NCBI GenBank assembly: GCA_963575645.1
Contig: OY754464.1
Coordinates: forward strand, 68,360,948 to 68,424,947
Source: Xanthostigma xanthostigma
Taxonomy: Eukaryota; Arthropoda; Insecta; Raphidioptera; Raphidiidae
Direction of reading: 5' to 3'
Length of the DNA stretch: 64,000 nt
Part shown: one piece after another, positions 42,064 to 53,405 of the stretch
Layout: each line of letters starts with the position of its first letter
How positions within the stretch are numbered: position 1 is the stretch's first letter
Program-made: the position numbers and the translations under genes
The notes under the pieces: generated by a model
Database searches by the model: none
Told to the model about the DNA's origin: nothing
Seen by the model: only the letters and a program-made list of their open reading frames with translations

Positions 42064-42557
42064 ATATTTTTATTTTTTAAGTTGCCTTTTGTACACTTTA
42101 GAGAGAAAAAGTCTCAGTTAACACCAAATAGACATTATATTTATTTATTGTATAAGAAATCTGGAATAAGCCACTTGGTGTCGTGACTGTTGATATGTAC
42201 CTACTTAGAGTACGAACGGGGTCGGGTGTATCGATTTCACATGTTTTCTCAATGGAAAGAGTGTTTTCAATAGTTCAATCAGTCATTTCAGGAGTGTTTG
42301 CTGTATACACTCTCCTCCTCTTCCTCGACAGCTCAACTACCCACCCACCCCCTACTTTCGTCATCCGACTGTATATGTCCAAGGTAACGTTCGTACTGAG
42401 ATAAAATTATTGACGTGTCGTTCATGTCCTGAATGATGCTTATTGTGACGTAACTATTCTATATGATAGGTATGTATTTTGATCAACTTTTCGAAGTTCG
42501 TAGGTACTGTGTCTTGGCTGACCGTAAATGTTATTCCATGAGGTTAAAACAGACTGA
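42064..42557. other. Unassigned
   Basis: A 73-codon frame at 42183 is not recognised. The C- and T-rich run at 42320-42360 is not part of a known feature. Confidence 0.4.
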
Positions 42558-43118
42558 TGCCCATATTCACTGAACACTAATAAAGATAGAAGTTACTAAT
42601 CATGGAACAAATTTATTCGTTAGAATAAAATTTACTTTTAATTCACCGAGCAAATTATCAGGTAGAAAAGTTATACACTGCACTATACTCCTTGCTCTTT
42701 TCGTTGAATATTTTGACGTTCACCCAAAAATCCGATCGATGGCGTTAGTGTAAACGTCAAAAAAAGTTTCCCAAAATAATAATGTTTTATCCCAACTCAA
42801 TTGCGCACAAAACTTCCACTTTAATGTTTCACAACTATACAGTTCACAAAAGGTTAATAAACACATAACGCAAGAGCAAACTGTAGATAAAATACTCCAC
42901 GTCTATAGGTTAGGTATTATGATCTATGTGGCGGCCATTATTATTTTATCAGGCGAATAAATATTTAAACCCACGAAGTAAGACAGAATAGATTTATACC
43001 TGCAGTAAACATAATCATGGTTGGTGAATTGATTTATGTCTATTTATTCGGAGGAATAGTTACCTGGAGAACAAATGAACCAAATAAATAACTACTTATG
43101 TTCGGTGAATATGGCCAT
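42558..43118. mobile_element. MITE with CCCATATTCACTGAACA ends
   Basis: The ends are CCCATATTCACTGAACAC and GTTCGGTGAATATGG. The subterminal text (ggaacaaatttattcg against caaataaataac) is partly inverted. No target duplication was established and there is no coding sequence. Confidence 0.6.
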
Positions 43119-44395
43119 GAGAAAAAGAATTGTTATGAAACGTCTGTTATACAAACATTTTAGCATTTCTCAATTGTGGGTGGTATTCACATGAGTATTG
43201 TTTTGTTCACGTTAACGAAAAACCAATTCAACTCAGGCCCGCTTACGTATGAGTGCTTTTATATAAGCAATATAATTTACGTTACAAATTTTTTGAAACT
43301 CTCGCCCATTTCCGCACGCCTTTTTATGGTCTCTTGAAACCAAGGTCAGTAGATTGCAGATGTGTCTCGTTTCGTTGGGTAGTAGAGGGGGGGGACGACG
43401 ACGTTACCTCGCGGACCTGTCAATTAATTGTACCGGTTGTTGTGTATAAACTTTAACGGCAGTATTTAACAAATGTCAAAAAAATCAGAAGACTGAATAT
43501 TGATGTTATTGAATTTTTAAGGTGTGAGATTTACATAATCCTATTTAAATGTAAATGACATTTTTGATATTGCCATTATAGATTGATAAAAATATGAACG
43601 GTCCACTACCTGACGTCAATCCCGCGCTTGCGTTGATTGGTCAGATGAAACGAGGCAACCTCTGTAATCTACTAGCTCTTAAACTATATTGACAGTGCAA
43701 TACATTTTTTTTATTTCACTCGTGTCTATAGCCAAAGTTGCCGGGAATTTTGTTTTGAAAAAAATTAGATATTTTGTCTGTCTCCTAAATGCTTTAATAT
43801 AATATACAAAACTTCTACCGTCTTTCATGTTTAAAAACAAATTAAATTTGTTTTTCTGATAACTGATATCTGCTAGTGTCAGTAAGGTGATTAAATAAAT
43901 GACTTTCACTAGACTCACAAAAATTTGATGAGGCTTCCGCCCATATACGCTTTTTTTAAAAATCACACTAAAACTCAGCCACTCTTGTTTTTTTTTTTTA
44001 ATCAGTCACATACGCCGTGACCCATCATGTCATCTCAGCCTAAGTTTTAGTTACCTTAGTGTATTTGCTATATGGCACACGCAATATTATTGGCGTCGGT
44101 CGGATGGTAGGATCTATAGGAATTTGGCAGGATTTTTGGAAATATTTATATATTTTACTGACGTTAACAAATATCAATTATTTGCTGTAAAATCTTAGAA
44201 ATAAAATACTTTGGAAAACACTGAAATTTTCTACTTAAAATAACAAGGTTTTGTACACCGATGACGGTTGGAGGTACCTCAGTGAATTGACATCTTCGTT
44301 AGGCTATTTTTAATATATATATTTTTTTTTGTTATAATCTAAACATTTCTTTAAAGAATAATTATACGTATTAAGGTTTGGATTCATATTTATTT
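43119..44395. other. Unassigned
   Basis: No gene is recognised. A GC-richer patch at 43370-43440 and a 95-codon minus-strand frame at 43679-43966 show no known motif. Confidence 0.35.
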
Positions 44396-44830
44396 TAAAT
44401 TAGAAATTCTTATAGAAAAACTATTCCAAATTATTTACTAAAATATGTATTTAATAGCGCTTTCGGCATTCTAACAGTCAAATAAATAAAATTGTCGACC
44501 AATTTTTTTCAGACCATATATTATTGACAAAAATTATATAAAAAAATATAAATCAAAATAACAAAGGATGACGTTTCGATCCGGATTTGGATCTTCTTCA
44601 GAAAAATCTAAAAAATATAAAAATTAATAGTATTTCCGGATCGAAACGTCATCCTTTGTTATTTTGATTTATATTTTGTTATATAATTTTTGTCAATATA
44701 TGGTCTGAAAAAAATTGGTCGACAATTTTATTTATTTGAAGAGTTCTATTCAGACGTTAATCAAAGATTTGAATTCTAACAGTCATCTTCAGATATTATT
44801 TTATAATAGTTAATTATAATTCAATAAAGA
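44396..44830 (-). mobile_element. Third PLE-type family relic, split by a PLE insertion
   Basis: Without the insert 44480-44772, the text reads (minus strand) atatctgaagatgactgtta, then gaatgccgaaagcgct, and later aactattccaaattatttac on the other strand. It matches 59225-59345, where atatctgaagatgactgaaa and gttgaaagtgct are contiguous. CTGAAGA followed by GAAAG again recalls a hammerhead-like core, but no clear helix II is seen. Confidence 0.55.
44480..44772 (+). mobile_element. Penelope-like insertion, inverted pair, 12-bp target duplication
   Basis: ATTCTAACAGTC occurs on both sides (44468-44479 and 44773-44784). The left arm starts within the element end (aaataaataaaattgtcgac) and the right arm runs to the complete end (aatcaaagatttga). 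Hammerhead-like cores face each other: a full one on the minus strand at 44571-44601 and a partial one at 44634-44650. The uninterrupted relative at 59281-59310 acts as an empty-site comparison. Confidence 0.88.
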
Positions 44831-45659
44831 TATTAAAACTAAAACCAATTTTTTTTAATTACCATAGGGTTACTTATATCAAAAATTATTTGCTGAGCTA
44901 TTTACCTCCTTCTCATCACTGTTTTATGTGTGAAAATTTTGAAATGTCTTTTCGAGTGGAAATAGAACCGAAATTAGGCAATATTATAAAAAAAATATTT
45001 GTGTTTAATAGTGTCAGATTTTTTTCTATAACGCAAATTCTAATTAAAAAACTGATTGATACAAAGTAGTCTCAAATATTTACGCGGACACTCTAAAGCC
45101 CGTGATCGCATTATAAATACGTTTATTTTGAACGTACACCTAAGCTTTATATGCTACAGTATTCTGTTGTGTCAACATTTTTTGCCTACATCAAGTTGAA
45201 TGTCATCGTTTAATAGTCTGTGGCACAGAGATACACTTACCTTTATTTTGTGAAGTGATACTATTGTATATTATACATAATGTAATGTTGTTGTTGCGTA
45301 CAGTATTTACTTTTTAAGGTTATGGAGACACTGACATTTTATAGCTAGTTACTTTAAACCTATTTAAATCTCTTCTTTTTTTCCAAAGTGGATTGCCATC
45401 AGTTAAATTGAATTTTTCTTTTTGGAAAAATTAATTCAACACATTTTGCTTTCCTACTTATTTTTTAATACATGTCAAAAGAGCCAAAACAAATTCGTAC
45501 CTAACAGAAATGAACCGAGACGAACATTTACCTACAGACAAGTTATGAATCTTGGATATAAGAGATCAAATTTACCTATAAAACTAAAATATATATAGTA
45601 TTATATATTTTAACTTGTAGTAATTTAATTTATATTTCAATAATATACACCAAGTGTCC
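44831..45659. other. Unassigned
   Basis: No feature is recognised. Confidence 0.4.
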
Positions 45660-46177
45660 AATTACAGATAAAAAGTATAATCTAAATGTCTATATAAAAG
45701 GAGACCGTGACTGATTGACTGATTGATCTATTAACGCACAGCTCAAACCACTGGACGGATTGGGCTGAAATTTGGCACACAAATAGTAATTATGACGTAG
45801 GCATCAGCTAAGAACGTATTTTTGAAAATTCGACCCCTAAAAAGGTGCAACGGGGGTTCAAAATTTGCATCGAGAAATCATATAAGATAGAGATGTATAT
45901 CAATTCGACAATGCGCAGGATTACTCCTGTCAACAAATAAATAAACACATGTTTTATGCTTTTCCAAAAAGATTGAAAAGAGGGAAATAGTTTAAAAATT
46001 AACATGAGTGTCATTTTCAAGGTTTGTCAGGACCGTTAATCACGTGAATGTCATCAATTTTGAAATGTATTAGTGGCTGTCTATGTCGAGAAAGGAGTAA
46101 CTATACCAAATAATGAGAATGCATCCGTGTTTCGTCTCAATCACGTTCAAAACCGCGGGTAACAGCTAGTAATACTA
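45660..46177 (-). mobile_element. RTE-like repeat, minus orientation
   Basis: The copy runs from aatgtctatataaaaggaga and gactgattgactgattga to aaccgcgggtaacagctagt. The phrases aaaccactggacggattggg and gaaatttggcacacaaa are standard in lepidopteran repeats of this class. No reverse transcriptase frame survives. Confidence 0.6.
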
Positions 46178-46187
46178 TTGTAGCAAG

Positions 46188-46400
46188 CATTGTTACATTA
46201 ACTCTCTCTCTCTCTCTTTTTTTGTAATATTGTCAAAATTAGTTTTCCTTAGATACGCAGGAAAAATGTTACATTAACTCTCTTTCTCTTTTGTATATTT
46301 TGAGAAAACAATTTATCATGAATTTTTTATAATTCAAGTCTAAGCGTTTTATTTATTTTAAAAGTAATAACTTTATTAAGTGCTTACACTATAATTTGTA
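46188..46400. mobile_element. Diverged copy of the MITE at 21872-22190
   Basis: ttgtagcaagcattgttaca, a CT run (46202-46219), gtaatattgtcaaaattagt and tttccttagatacgcagg match the inverse of 22100-22190. The second arm is missing or badly eroded. Confidence 0.65.
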
Positions 46401-47398
46401 AGTAGGTAAGTTTGATATGTTTTTTCGGTTTTTTATTTCACGATAATATCATATAATTGGTATTGCACATCCCGTTAAACTAGCGGTATGTGCTCTATTT
46501 TTGTCTATCGCTGTAAAGTCAGTAGGCCGTGTCTGTATATTGCAGAAACATTTTGTGCAGAGGTTGTCGATAGCGCTGTGTCATTGCGCTGTTTCAGTCA
46601 ACCGCATGCAAGAACCGCTTACAAAATCTGGTTGGCATTTTTGCGGTTTATATTAAAAAAAATAACCTCTCATGTACCCACACCACTGAATAATGAGTAA
46701 GTACGGTATAGAACTTTGATTTTCCCATGGGCGTATTTTTATGCGATTTGAAACTTAAGGGATGATACATTTTTTGGTGGGAACAGATTCGACGACCTGC
46801 AGCGCTCTTTTGCTAGGTTTTTTTTGAAAAAAAAATGTTTTTTTATCTTACATCTCTTTATTGTATTTGCCTTACTTTTCCCAGAAAAAAATCTCAAAAT
46901 TAGATATACATTTTTTTTAAACAAAATCTTTTTTTTAAATTAACCTTCTTCAAAACTCACTAAAAATAGCAGTTTTGAGGTGGATGCCTATTTAATTACT
47001 AAGTATCATGTTTTATGTACTTATATTGAATTGGCATTTACCTCAAAAAAACTTTTATTTTACGCTTTTTATTGAAGGAGGCTCCATTAAAAAAAAAGAT
47101 TTTCTTTTAAATTTTTTTGTGGTAGGTAACTACAACTTATTAATTGACTTCTTTGTGTTTAATATGGGCAGGCCCTCTAAAGATGCTGCAATATTTCTTT
47201 AATTTTTGTTAATTTTCTAAAATACTCTATCGAATAAAAAAAGAAGCATCGAAATCGGTTCACAGCCGGCGAAGATATCGACCGACACACACAAAAAAAT
47301 AAAAAGATAGTGTGCTTTAGACCACATGACTAAAGTAAAACTTCTTCCTGCCATAATTATTTTAAATATATTTATTAAGAATAATGCATAAATACCTC
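46401..47398. other. Unassigned
   Basis: No gene is recognised; long A and T runs make the short frames here uninformative. Confidence 0.4.
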
Positions 47399-47942
47399 AA
47401 ATGATGGGTGTCAATAATATAGGTATATTTTCCCCTGAAGAGTTTTGGATTTTTATTCATATATTTATCAACTACGGGTAGTTATATTTAAGAAACAAGC
47501 CAAATAAAGTCAAATATTTTATTATGTTTGTAATAAAAAATAGTCAAATTTAAAAAGGTGATTAAGTTAATAATTAACTAAAACAGTTGTCACTTACGCA
47601 CACATATGTGTAACATACGAGCGCACTGGACCAACACTTTTTTATTTATATATGTTACTCTTTACAATATGTTAAATCATATATGTAAAGGATAAAGTGT
47701 TGGAAGATTGCGCTGATGGATAAAAAAAAAGTAAAAAATTTTTGAAGAAATTCCTCAAAATATTCTATTTCAAACTATAAATAAAAATAAAAATATTTAT
47801 GAAAGGTAAGATATATCATGCAAAACGCACAGGGTTGGTAATCTAGTATTGAAAAAATGTAGCAATAGGGCTCTGTGGTATTATTTTATTTTCCGTGATT
47901 TATAGGGGAAATTACCTAGGTTATTGACACCCATCCTTTGCT
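47399..47942. mobile_element. MITE with GATGGGTGTCAATAA ends
   Basis: The left end aaatgatgggtgtcaataat, then ataggtat and ttttcccc, is the inverse of the right end ggggaaattacctaggttat, then tgacacccatcc. A second inverted pair lies inside (47622-47645 with aacactttt, 47695-47703 with agtgttgg). No target duplication was found. Confidence 0.6.
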
Positions 47943-48452
47943 CATGTTAAATTCATAAAGGAACAATAATATGCAGTCAAGTTTATCGAACACAATATAA
48001 CCTCACTCTGTAGCACATATCTACAAAAACGAAATTTTTAAAATATAATTTTTTTTTTAATTATAGGCAAAATATGTATATACCTATTTATATTTATTAG
48101 CATAATTTATAATACATTTAAAAGGATTTATTAACTAACCGACATTATTTCCCGTTACAAAATGCAGCAAAATTCGATGAAATGTATTTTTGATACAAAC
48201 GTCAAATAGTTATCAAAAAAAAAAAATTTGATTAATGCTCCGTCTTTGTCGCACCACTAACTTATATCTGCCTCTCAACTTTGCGATGTTGCACTTCCGT
48301 AAACGATTTCGTCAGGCATCGCGATGATGCACTTCCGTAAACGAATTCGTCAGGCATTTACCAGCTTACTCCCCAAGTCGAGCGTGCCTAAAGAAGTTTT
48401 ACTTAAAAAAAAATACAATCGAATTGAGAACCTCCTTTTTTGAAGTCGGTAA
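47943..48452. repeat. Repeat-rich stretch with a 37-bp duplication
   Basis: Units gcgatgttgcacttccgtaa and gcgatgatgcacttccgtaa start at 48284 and 48321, each ending gtcaggcat. The stretch closes at 48412-48452 with aattgagaacctcctttttt and gaagtcggt, the inverse of the border of the ACCGACTTC-type repeat. Confidence 0.6.
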
Positions 48453-48866
48453 AAACTAGGCTTCTACACTATAAATCTCCCGTAATGGTTAGATAATTTT
48501 TATACGAAACTTTTTTTTGTAATTTGTAAGAATAGTTTTATACCGCGCACAAATGAACGTAAAGATAATGTCGCTTTGTTCCACAGTGGTTGGCGGCATG
48601 GCTTTGAAGGATGAGCGTCCAATGTCCGCAGGTTGTTGTTTAGTACAGCAGGGGGTGTGTGCAGAACTTGCGAAGCTTTTTACTTCACTGATTATACCAG
48701 TTAATACTATAGAACAGTGTTTGTAAAACTGAACTTTGAACAATACTGTATTAAATTTGGTAGTTTCATTTGAAAACATACATAGATGTTATTTGGTTTC
48801 GAAAAATTTAAATAATATTTTTTTTAATTGGAAGGAAATATTTGTTTCCGAATTCATTTGTTTATA

Positions 48867-50694
48867 ACGGGTGATTTTTAAGTTAATTCTTTTTTTTAAC
48901 AGCATGTAAAAATCAATTGAACGAACAAATATTTCAAGTAACTTTTTTATAAAAAGTCAAAAATTAAAGAGAAACGGGCTTTTATAGTTTAGTCAATGAG
49001 TGCTCATAAGGGGCATCTAGATGGAAAAGTCGAAAGCAGAACATTTGACTTAGGAACTTTGTTTGGACTAGTTAGGAGATAAACATACTAAAAGTCCTTG
49101 CCCCTCTGAGGTACGCCCGAAGGGGGGGAGCACAAAGAAGGTCCCGTTTTTTGGTTTTTTGCTTTCATCTCGAAAACGGTACGTCGTACGAAATTTTGTT
49201 GTAATACATAATGAAAGCTGATAAAATTCTCTACAACTTTAGCTTTCACACTTTTTATCTATCTCCAATCTTTGCCTAGCTATGAGCTCCGAAAAATGGT
49301 CGAAAAATGATCGATTTTCAAAAATGTGTTAAATTCTCTGTAGCACATTGTAACAACACGAATTTGTCAAAATCATTTCGTATCGCTCATCCAAACTATT
49401 AAAAACACCCACACACTATTAAAAAATAACATAAGCTTTAACCTATTGAAGGCCCTGGGCACATTAGGATTATGGGGCCCCTATGACCTTAACAGAGCAC
49501 TATTTTGTTAGAATAGACAAAGAAAATAGATAAACTAGGTTCTAGATTCTAAGTCGAGGAATGTGATATAAAATGCATATATTTAAAAGGATCACGTTCC
49601 CAATTTTAACATGAAGGACACAAAAAAAATAAGTATATGAAAAATAGTTCACTGATGATTTTTGTTTAAAACAGTTTAGGTACTTAGTATACCATTAAAC
49701 TAGGGGGTCCCTATCGATCGCGGGGCCCTGGGCACGTGCCAGAGTGCCCAGTGGGAAAGAGGGCCCTGTGTGGAGGTACTCCCAGCTTATGTTATTTTTT
49801 AATAGTGTGTGGGTGTTTTTAATAGTGTGGATGAGCGATACGAAATGATTTTGACAAATTCGTATTGTTACAATGTGCTACAGAGAATTTAACACATTTT
49901 TGAAAATCGACCATTTTTCGGAGCTCATAGCTAAGCAAAGATTGGAGATAGATAAAAAGTGTGAAAGCTAAAGTTGTAGAGAATTTTATCAGCTTTCATT
50001 ATGTATTCCAACAAAATTTCGTACGACGTACCGTTTTCGAGATGAAAGCAAAATACCAAAAAACGGGACCTTCTTTGTGCTCCCCCCCTTCGGGCGTACC
50101 TCGGAGGGGTAAGGACTTTTAGTATGTTTATCTCCTAACTAGTCCAAACAAAGTTCCTAAGTCAAATGTTCTGCTTTCGACTTTTCCATCTAGAATTATT
50201 CGTTGCCTAAGCTATTATTAAAGGGGATTTTATTAAATTTTATCAAATCTTGAGATCGGTCCTGACGTTATGTTTTGTCACTATGGAAATATGTTATGTC
50301 ATTATCCAGTATTCACAGAAATTGTTCGAAGCTGTCCCTGTTTTGTTGGACACAAAGATGCGTGCGTCGTTGCCATGCTTCTGCAGTACATGCTTGTAGT
50401 AGCGATAAGGGCCTTGCGCGAATTATTTGGGAAGCACTTCCGATTCGTGCTATCATTACTTCGCGTGTGTTAACCGGGCTTTTGGATTAATAAAATAAAA
50501 TTTAAAAACATTTATTAAACTTTGAACGGCTGTTTCTCTCTTATTTTAGAGTTTTGATAAAATAAGTTACTTCAAGTATTTGTTCTTCTATTTGATTTCT
50601 ACACGCTGTTAAAAAAGAAGAATCAACTGAAAAATCACTCTGTATATGTTTAAGAGTCTGTGTTAAAAAAAGAATCAACTTAGAAATCATCCTG
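48867..50694. mobile_element. Large TA-type element carrying a nested foldback element
   Basis: The left end cgggtgatttttaagttaat and the right ends caactgaaaaatcactctg (50644) and caacttagaaatcatcctg (50694) belong to the family of the MITE at 1124-1399. The right end therefore appears duplicated. The interior has atgttttgtcactatggaaa, shared with that MITE. Frames at 50270-50490 are open but unrecognised. The nested element is 49020-50204. Unit 2 of the surrounding duplication shows the empty site. Confidence 0.75.
49020..50204. mobile_element. Foldback element with about 415-bp arms
   Basis: Left arm 49020-49435 and right arm 49785-50204 are near-identical inverted copies, starting GATGGAAAAGTCGAAAGC. 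TA adjoins both ends (ctagatgg and ccatctag). The arms include cgtacgaaattttgttg and a reggtacgccc-like GC patch (gaggtacgcccgaaggg). The 350-bp centre contains ggccctgggcac twice, in direct order (49450 and 49723), and is unlike the arms. No transposase is evident. At this length and identity the arms would fold into a very stable hairpin. Confidence 0.88.
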
Positions 50695-51000
50695 AATTTT
50701 CCACGACTCTTCTATTACAAGCCCCCATTTCGCAAGGTATGAATTGTGATCCTCGAGAACTGGTAAAAATGTTAATTTAATTTTTCAATTTATTATTTAG
50801 ATAGTTTTATTTGAAAACATACATAGATGTTCGTTGGTTTTGAAAAATTTAAATAGAAGTTTTTTTAATTGGAAGGAAATATTTGTTTCTGAATTAATGT
50901 TTATATTTTTCCACGACTCTTTTATTACAACCCCATTTCCCAGGCTGTGATCCGAGAATTGATGAAAGTATAAAATGGATTTTCAGTTTATTATTAGGCT

Positions 51001-51970
51001 CGAATAACCTTATCTGTTGGTGACCCTAAAATATCATTAGACTAGTTTCAATTTAATCGGCATTTTTTAAAAAGAGAAATTGCTTCACTGAAAAGTTGAT
51101 ATCGACTAAATTGGGTAAATATTTACGACGCGACGTGATGTTTGCTGATTTGTAAAAATATGTACATGTCTATAAAAACATTTTAACACTGCAAATAATT
51201 TTGTCAGCTCAAAGAAAAACGTTTCATTTGAGAATAACAAAATTATTACTTTTTTCTCCGATTTTTTTTCATTTTCACAAATACAAAAAGAAATAATAAT
51301 ATTCTACCACTACCTTTAAATCTGAACTGCTATTCTAGCACTGGTATTGACAAATTCGGTGAGACATTTGTCAATAATAATTATTAAACACTTTGTCAAT
51401 GATTGAATCAAATAAAGTTGCTGTATGTATCTATAAAATTATAATAACACACCAACGTCAATTTTTGATGTGATATTTTAACTGAAAACAAACCAGTATG
51501 TTTTTTGAATACAAGCTTTAAAAATTATTTAAAATACTGGTAACGCTCGACACTCAGTACATTAATTGTTTTACCATTCCGACCCACAAGTGGTACTAGT
51601 TTAGGTCAAAAATCACTTTTCAAAATTTTACAATATCTTTTGAGGTCCCTCGAATCCAAAAAACATTTTTGGAAAAATTTTGTGCGTCTGTTTGTCTGTG
51701 AACACGATACAGGTCAAACGGATGAACGGATTTAAACCAAATTTTGAGAGGATGTTTGGTATGCAAATATGAAGAGCTCTATTGTTTTTGGGGAAAATCG
51801 GCGTATGCGCATAAAAGATATATAATATATAATAATGATATACTTTTCATAACGCCCTATTATTCTATTAATTTTTTCAAGTTTCGTTAAAATTTTTTTT
51901 TTCTAAACTTTATAGTTTCGAATATATTTTAAAATTAAAAAAAGCAGCTGTTCTTTTGTTTTGTAGATCT
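51001..51970. other. Unassigned, with an RTE-like phrase at 51680-51780
   Basis: gtctgtttgtctgtgaacac and acggatttaaaccaaatttt resemble RTE-like 3' phrases, but no boundary is visible. Confidence 0.4.
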
Positions 51971-51978
51971 ATCAGAAA

Positions 51979-52320
51979 TAGAGCTGTAACAAACCGTATG
52001 TATTCGTTACTGAGTAACGGGTACATCGTCTGACTCGAAGTAACGAATCGTTACTTACAAATTCATTTCGTTACTCTCATTTGTCGTATCCATGTCAGTT
52101 TGACTCGTTTGGTGTGGTTATACATTATACGAACGAAGTCATACCGTATCACGTATGCGACGCGCCTCGTTGCGATGGTACATGCTTGATGCTGTTAGTA
52201 CACAATTGTATGTCGTATGAAAAGTAACGAGTAACGTAACGATACGAAAGTAACGGGTACTGGTTCTTTAAGTAACTAATACATACGGGTACACAATTTC
52301 TCGTTACTTTTACAGCTCTA
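51979..52320. mobile_element. 342-bp hAT element, perfect 8-bp target duplication
   Basis: The ends are TAGAGCTGTAAC and TTACAGCTCTA. ATCAGAAA flanks both sides (51971-51978 and 52321-52328). The interior is crowded with CGTTAC or GTAACG words in both orientations (for example cgttactgagtaacggg and gtaacgagtaacgtaacga), possible transposase sites. There is no coding sequence. Confidence 0.9.
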
Positions 52321-52328
52321 ATCAGAAA

Positions 52329-52942
52329 TAAACCAGTTAAGCATGGTTGAATTAATTCTTACATGACGTGGAACATATTATGCAGATAACCATGGCAATG
52401 AATAGCATATTGAATGCCATTGGCACAATTTTCTAGGAAGAACATCGAGCTACCAAACATAAGACGGCGTTAGGGAGCCACCTAACCTGTACGTTAGGGA
52501 GCCACCTAACCTGTACCAGAAAATCACGATGACACCTTTGAAAGTTAAATTTCACAATTTCGTTCGATGTTGATAGCGAAATTACCCGATCTGAACGGCT
52601 CTAACGTGCCCTCGGCTTTTATCTCGTTAACTCGACAAACCACCTGCATCATATGCCAGTACGCCGACTTCGCCACATTATGCATACAACAGCTGATGTA
52701 ATGTATATTGCCTAAAGTACATAGGTAACGCTACATGTATGCAACCCGTAATCCTATTACCGCGGACAGAACCAGTGCGGTTACCGCCGCACAAATCAAA
52801 GAATGAATACTTTCCACTATGTATATCCACCGTAATATTATGTAACACAAGTTTTCGAAACAAAAAATTCCAATAGTTGGCTCATGCGACAAATCACCAT
52901 TGGTTGAAATAATATTTTAATGACCTGTTCAAAAGGTATCAG
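52329..52942. other. Mostly unassigned; 26-bp duplication at 52465-52516
   Basis: gttagggagccacctaacct occurs twice in tandem, starting near 52469 and 52492. Each unit is itself nearly palindromic (aggg..ccacct). Nothing else is seen. Confidence 0.5.
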
Positions 52943-53405
52943 GCGTTTTGATTCCCGGACAAAGTATCCCCAGGTTCCTTACGAAAACGATAACGGGGTG
53001 TGCCGTTGATGCGATGGTGTTTTTGTTGCGCAGTGAAAAAGGAAGGGGGTATTGGGGAGTTCCTTAGAAACGATAACGGGGTGCTGTTGATGCGATGGTG
53101 TTTTTGTTGCGCACTGAAAAGGGAAGGGGGTATTGGGGAGTTCCTTAGAAACGATAACGGGGTGCTGTTGATGCGATGGTGTTTTTGTTGCGCAGTGAAA
53201 AAGGAAGGGGGTATTGGGGAGTTCCTTAAAAACCATAACGGGGTGCTGTTGATGTTCATTCTGTGACAGGTTTAGAGTTTTTCGTAGAATGTTGAATATT
53301 GTAGAATAAACTATATTTAGGCGTGTCATTAGGTTTTTTAGTCAGGGGATATTCTGTCTATAGGGGATATTTTGTCAGGAATATTTTGTCCGGGGATCAA
53401 GACGC
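52943..53405. mobile_element. Element with GATCCCCGGACAAA ends carrying an 81-bp minisatellite
   Basis: The left end gcgttttgattcccggacaa agta and the right end, inverted, gcgtcttgatccccggacaa aata, are terminal repeats. Between them lies the minisatellite 52988-53260 and a gggatattttgtc segment repeated three times near the right end. A second member is at 55424-55645. No target duplication or transposase was found. Confidence 0.7.
52988..53260 (-). repeat. 81-bp minisatellite open in frame on both strands
   Basis: Units start at 52988 (83 bp), 53071 and 53152 (81 bp each), with a partial fourth from 53233. Each reads cgataacggggtg, then ttgatgcgatggtgttttt, gttgcgca and gaagggggtattggggag. 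81 is divisible by three, so both strands stay open: minus-strand translations repeat NSPIPPSFFTAQQKHHRIN; plus-strand ones repeat MRWCFCCAVKKEGGIGEFL. I see no evidence that either is expressed. Confidence 0.92.

Larger units (their letters stand above)
48764..51000 (+). repeat. Tandem duplication of about 200 bp, one unit split by a transposon
   Basis: Unit 1 is 48764-48866 plus 50695-50800; unit 2 is 50801-51000. Shared text includes tttgaaaacatacatagatg, tttttttaattggaaggaaa, tatttgtttc and ttttccacgactctt. Unit 2 is uninterrupted at the position where unit 1 holds the element 48867-50694. Confidence 0.75.

Noticed and set aside
52939-53329. 106-116 codon proline-rich frames as a repeat protein gene
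   Set aside because: They arise from the 81-bp minisatellite; the opposite strand is equally open and no flanking gene structure exists.
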